Positions 12,586 to 17,578 of a DNA stretch of 17,578 nucleotides are shown piece after piece. The DNA lies in NCBI GenBank assembly GCA_009602725.1, contig WELB01000106.1, forward strand, positions 407,636 through 425,213, given 5' to 3'. A model generated the notes under the pieces. It was not told where the DNA came from. It did no database searches and saw only the letters and a list, made by a program, of their open reading frames with translations. Positions within the stretch are counted from its first letter, which is position 1. Each line of letters begins with the position of its first letter. The stretch comes from Spirogloea muscicola. Its lineage: Eukaryota > Streptophyta > Zygnematophyceae > Spirogloeales > Spirogloeaceae. A program made the position numbers and the translations under genes.

Positions 12586-15500
12586 TTATAGTAGGCGAGT
12601 CTCCACACCAGCCTGAGCGAGGCGTTCCTTCACGTCTCCAATTGAGACCTGCAAAAAGCCTTACAACTCAGCATGGAGGACTTGTACAGCCTTTGCCAGG
12701 TGAAGTCCAGACAATTTGGGCAGATCGACAAATGATGCTTTGTCTCAAGACTGACCTCTTTTCTATGAAAGATGCCAGCCGCAAGGGCTGCCGCAGCATG
12801 CGTCTTATGGAAGACTTGACAGAAGTGGTCTGGGCAACCAGCCCCGCTGCTTGCAATGACTGGAATCGACACGGCATTGGACACCATCTCCACCAGCTCC
12901 AAGTCGAAGCCATCCCCTTGGCCTAGAACATGCATCAGTCTGAAAGTTTGAGAGCATGCCTTGCTACTCCACAGGCTTTTGGTTACGCGCGATAACTGTT
13001 CATCCCACCTTCCATGGAACTTGCACAAGGTCATCAGATTGACACACACATCTCAGTTGGGAGCTGAGAAAACCCTATGCACCCTATCATGAGATGAGGC
13101 TGCCTGTGGAGTGCATTAGCTTACCGTCCTTGTCAATGCAATTGAGCAGTATTTCCCCTGCTCCTAAGGCTTCAACAGCTCGGGCGAGCTCATAAGCACC
13201 GATAGGTCGACCCTCTCTTCCCCCCTTGACTGTGCACTGATACCAAGCGTACTCCTCCCCATTTGGTCCTGGCTTGACACATACTGCATTCTCTCAAACT
13301 CTTAACCTCTCCGAAGTTGGGCGGATACAAGCGTAACTTATACGACTTGTGGTTTTTTTTTTCACACAAGTACGTACTCCCTTAAGCAGGACCATCACTT
13401 GCACTTTGTGTGGGCAAATGAGAGGCATATGGTGCAATGCACATCAAGCGCAAAATTCACCAGCTCAACAGCGTGACACGGACCTCTTTCTTGGCACTGG
13501 ATTGTCTTGTGGGGAACTTTGGAAGGGTCCTTCACCCAGCACTTCCGAGGATCAATGCTCACAACAACAGCCTGACACAATGATACATCGGCTGTCAGCC
13601 AGATCTCCGCTGTCTTCGAAACATCCACAATGTTGCTCAAATACTGCTAAAGAGGATGGCTCCTACAGAATGCCAAGCATTGTACACAACACCTTGCCAC
13701 AAGTGACAAACTGTACCTGTGCTCCATAGACATAGGATATTTGCTCAATGCTGGACTTTCCTGTCCTGATCTTGAGCACAATAAAATTCCTGCAATCAAG
13801 TCAGAAAATTTGCTGTGCTGCTATTGACGAGGCTATGCAATTAAGCTGTATACATAAGTAATATACTTAAGTAAAGGCATTGAATGCCCAGACACATGCA
13901 GCCACAGGACCAGTCTGTGATGAGCATGTCACTCAGGAACAACTTGCCGACTTGGTAGGCATCAATCACGCTATCAATGTCTGCTCTGACACAAAGAGCC
14001 ACAAGATGCCTATGCAAGTACTGCCTTAGCCGCTTGCTTACCCCTGAAGCTAGGTACTCCTCAGCCGCATACACTGCATCACTGCCAATGGATATCTTGT
14101 CTGCTCCGGACCGAAAGTACTCCCCAGCAACTTCAAGGCTCGTGTAAAACCTGCGGGGCTGGAAGCATCATTTAGTTGCTGAAGCATGCATGGAGCTGGA
14201 AATAAGTTGAAGCCACGAATGACTCTCGATGCCACCGATGAATCTTGATGCATGTAATTCTATTTAACGCGTAACTGTCTCTTGTTAGATAGTCTGTTTG
14301 GTCTTGCATTGTAAGGATGCCAACGCCAATGTGAATCACCTCCCAGTGCTGTCGGTAAAATCCCTGATGCCGCCACCCACAGTTAGCGGCACAAAGACTT
14401 TTTGGGCGGATCTTCTTAACACCTGTTGGTCACGCAAGTCATCATAGAGTGAAAGTCTGCGATGCATGCAATTCAATGAGCAATTCAATGCAGTTCGATT
14501 CCCAATGAACGCATACTAGACATGAGTACAGCAGTCAAACGGTAGAGCAGTAACTCCTATTGCCATATTATGTACCTCAAGCATGGGCATGTCCCCTAAG
14601 GGAAACTCGCGAAACCCCGTGATGTTCAGAAATGCAACCTGGAAAGAAGTGCCACAACAATGATTCTCGCAAGGCACAGCCAAGAAGTCAACAAGAGATG
14701 TTGACAATCATGGTCTTAGCACAGACTGCACCTAGCTGCATGAAGTGATCGACATTTACCTCATCGGCCCCTTCCACGAAGTATCGGCCTGCCAACTCAA
14801 CCGGCTTCCCAAGATTCCGTACCTGTCATGCATGCAACCGTGCAAATGTGTCACAGGGATTCAGAGCTTCTTTACCGCCCATAAGCATGAGACTGTCAAA
14901 ATGTGAAGCAAACTTACCTCATTTGTGCTGGACGTCTGACGGACATCATACTGATCCCCTTTGGTGACTACAAGGTCCCCAGCATCATTTGCCCTGACGT
15001 CGAGGCAGGCGATGACCTGTCAAATGAAGGCAGCATGATTATCAGGCCTTCTAAATACGTCAGAGACAAGTGCTAATGTTATGTCATGAGAGAAGGGCCC
15101 CCTTCTCTACCCCCCCAGCCAGACATCTATCATGTATGGATGCTGAGAAGGAGACATTGCTTGATTGGGTCTGTGTTTGTCTCCACAAATATGAAGCAGA
15201 CTTAAAATAAGCGCGTGATGCACAAAGTGCCAGCTACTTGCGCCTTTGTTCAGATGCCCTTGGGAGGTAAGCGATCTTTTGAAATGGATATACCCTCTTG
15301 GCAAGGCTGGAGGCAGGTTTGAAATCTTTGACGTGCTCCGTTGCCTGCATCACCAGCAACCGTGGTTATCAGAGTCGCTGCAAGCTCACCAAAGGTCGCA
15401 GACCAGGGGTCAAGCAAGCAAGCAATTGATGAGTATGTCTGGTGGAGGCCAGATCAGAATGCTGTCATGCACTCACGCCTCAAGGTAAAGCTTAAGGATC

Positions 15501-17578
15501 ATGGGAGCTCATGCATGAGCAGGTACTAGTGATAGCGAAAGGTGCATGACTTGACCTCTGCAGCTGATTGCCCTCTGCTCAAGAACCGGTTCAAAGCATC
15601 AAGGCCAACCTCTGCTCCAACAGGTCAGGTCCTTAGATGGGCGACTGTTTGATATCTGAAGGTCTCTATTCATACACTCTGAGAGGGTCTATATCCCTTA
15701 TACATGAGCGGAAGTCTTCTGCAGCTCATCACAATGGTTGATGGGGTGCAAGTAGTATTATGGAAGATACTTTGCAGACTAGAGTAGGACTAAGTGGTAA
15801 CTTGAAACAGACCTCCAGATTTCTCTGGATGCCACTGGACTGCCTCCACATTTCCCTTTTTCACAGCAGATATAAAATCGCCTCCATAGTTGCTGGTAGC
15901 TGAAACCCAATCTTTATTGTCCTCTGTCTGCGGAGTGGCAGCTGCGATGACCTATGAGTTCGCATAGACCTGAGTCCTCAGGATGCATTGGTGGACAACC
16001 TCAAGCATGCAGGCCATGATCAAACATGTTCTGTGATTTCTGCTCGAGGTGTGAAGCATGCACCACTCTTTGCATTTTCCAGTAAGGTGTTTGTCAATGT
16101 ACATGGCCTGAAAATGTCTTGTACCGGCAACGCTCTATATGAGTGGACGAAGTAGACGTGCCGGCCGTTGATCCCAGCGAGAAGGTCAGAGTCCTTCTTC
16201 TGACAGACGCCATTCCAGCCAATGTGGGGCACCGTCAAGCCCCCAGAGGCATCAAACTTGCTGACAGCCCCTGCAATGATGCCCAAGCCCTCCACTGGAA
16301 GGACAGAAGGAAAGCTTAACATAAGCGCACCAAGTCAGCGTCATAGTCAATCTTACTTTCATAGAACAGCCAGGAGTATGCGAAGATGCCAGGCTGCAGC
16401 CTCACCGTGTCCATGCTCCTCGCTGTACTCAAACAGGAGCTGCAAGCCCAGGCAGATGCCCAGGAAGGGCCTGTCCTCGGCAATGTATTGTCGGATTGCC
16501 TCAGCAAGTCTGAGCAAGAAATGAAAGGAGGTGGTCAGTGCTCAATCACAGCAGTCAAGACAATTGATGATGAGAATGACCACTGCTAGTCTCCAGGTAA
16601 GGACCAGCACTAGCGCAACTAAGACATGCTCCACAAGAAAAGAGAAGTGGCAAGATCCACTTGTGCCAATTTTGCGCCGCAGCCATTGAATCGCCGGACA
16701 TCCTGGCTATGCTGCTGCAGTCATGTCAGGAAGTCACGCACCCTGTCCTATTGATGACCGTCATGGCGGCCTCAAAGGCGCCTACGCCAGGGAAGATGAG
16801 CTGCTTGGCGGACAGAACGTCTTCGGGCTGGTTTACCTGCAGAAGCAGGTTCGTACAAATGCTGACTTCAATTCCACATCTTATTTGCTGAGGCAAGTCC
16901 TTGTTGCCCACAAGAGGTGCGGAAAGCATTTCCTGCCAACGTCTAAGTAGGTGTGGGCATGACGACGGTCTTTACATCGCGAATTGTGTACCCGAGCGAC
17001 TGGATTGCATTCCGGATGCTGCGCACGTTGCCAGCGCCGTAGTCCAGCACCGTTACCTCTGCTCGCCAGGGAAGACATGGCTCAGATGGAAGCCAGACAA
17101 GCAAGGAAGTGACTAATTAATAGCAGCCCGCACCTTCTGCTGCCTTGGGCTGACGACTTCAACAACAACAAAGTGTGAACTCCTAATCACCTCGACCAAA
17201 GCCCTGAACCCTGCCTCCAACAACTCAGCCGGCGGCTGCGGCGCAGCATTCCGCTCCCACGCAGTGCTGCTTCTGATTCGAATTAAAATTGCGACGCATT
17301 CCTTTTAGTGCGTAGCAGCAATTTCGACGTGCCCGTCGGAGCCACGTGATGACCAAAGTCCACAGAGGCACTTGGCAGTGCAGGACTGCGAGCGAGACGT
17401 CAACAAGTGCGCACAGGAAGCGCTGCGTCCCTCCGGCTAGATTGGGAGCTTGGAGGCCCCCGCGGGCGGGACAAGGTGGCGAGCAAGGCGGGGGAGGCTC
17501 ACCGCCACGGCCGCCGCCGCCGCCGTCCGACTCCGCAGCGGCCACGCAGAGGGCGGGCCCGGCGCGGCCGGCAGCGCC
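12586..17578 (-). CDS. HISN4: Imidazole glycerol phosphate synthase hisHF (plastid bifunctional glutaminase/cyclase), 5'-partial, 18 exons
   Basis: It converts PRFAR plus glutamine to imidazole glycerol phosphate, AICAR and glutamate in histidine synthesis, in plastids of plants. Exons (- strand): 17578-17503 (partial), 17058-16976, 16836-16742, 16509-16406, 16294-16125, 15927-15813, 15611-15556, 15344-15294, 15016-14918, 14822-14760, 14638-14576, 14422-14340, 14150-14042, 13770-13717, 13571-13484, 13268-13125, 12922-12756, 12648-12586 (stop TAA). About 560 residues are visible. The HisH half has [28 protein letters not shown] (nucleophile Cys104), [14 protein letters not shown] and VQWHPEKSG (His209, Glu211). 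The HisF half has VIACLDVR (Asp256), [31 protein letters not shown] (Asp414), [19 protein letters not shown] and AAGIFHRKE. All key residues are present, so both activities are expected. Exon 1 ends in a Gly-rich leader with no ATG in the window; the transit peptide start lies beyond the edge. Confidence 0.96.
17504..17528 (-). repeat. GGC-rich tract encoding glycines at the end of HISN4 exon 1
   Basis: On the - strand the exon ends with codons for SDGGGGGRG just before the donor at 17502-17501. It lies between the presumed plastid leader and the glutaminase domain. It resembles the glycine tract in KDSB exon 1. Confidence 0.75.

Noticed and set aside
13342-13354. Short T run as a possible retroposon tail
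   Set aside because: It lies inside a HISN4 intron, is only about ten bases long and has no flanking duplication or element body.

Overview
The window is nuclear DNA from a green alga, most likely a trebouxiophyte chlorophyte (inference). Four lines of evidence point there. The genes are split by many short spliceosomal introns: 38 were resolved, 37 GT-AG and one probable GC-AG. The proteins match plant and green-algal families, including CMP-Kdo synthetase and the plastid fused HisH-HisF enzyme. Plant-type TTTAGGG/CCCTAAA telomere-like motifs are present. The histidine gene is followed by TGTAA, the usual chlorophyte polyadenylation signal.

Layout, left to right. Bases 1-120 are a pure A run, probably a contig-end artefact. 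From 121 to 3233 on the + strand lies KDSB (CMP-Kdo synthetase), 8 exons, start codon missing. A 0.7-kb spacer (3234-3930) separates it from a convergent gene. From 7596 down to 3931 on the - strand lies a glycerophosphocholine acyltransferase (GPC1/DUF2838 family), 10 exons, 525 aa, with a long acidic tail. Its upstream region (7597-8938) is very GC-rich, then carries degenerate telomere-like repeats in head-to-head orientation. From 11577 down to 8939 on the - strand lies an ankyrin-repeat arginine N-methyltransferase of the Rmt2 family, 6 exons, 338 aa. After a 1-kb spacer (11578-12585), the - strand from 17578 down to 12586 holds HISN4/HIS7 (imidazole glycerol phosphate synthase hisHF), 18 exons, with its 5' end off the window.

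Exon boundaries were worked out by hand: splice dinucleotides were required, reading phase had to be kept, and the protein had to stay collinear with remembered plant relatives. Every internal junction kept frame. The four genes are housekeeping genes of unrelated pathways (cell-wall sugar activation, phosphatidylcholine turnover, protein arginine methylation, histidine synthesis). Nothing suggests a shared operon, mobile element, virus or CRISPR. I did not find a clearly new biological system. The most interesting points are the competing GC/GT donors with a perfect 18-bp foldback in one KDSB intron, the head-to-head telomere-like block, GGC repeats at the 5' ends of three genes, and the acidic extension of the acyltransferase.
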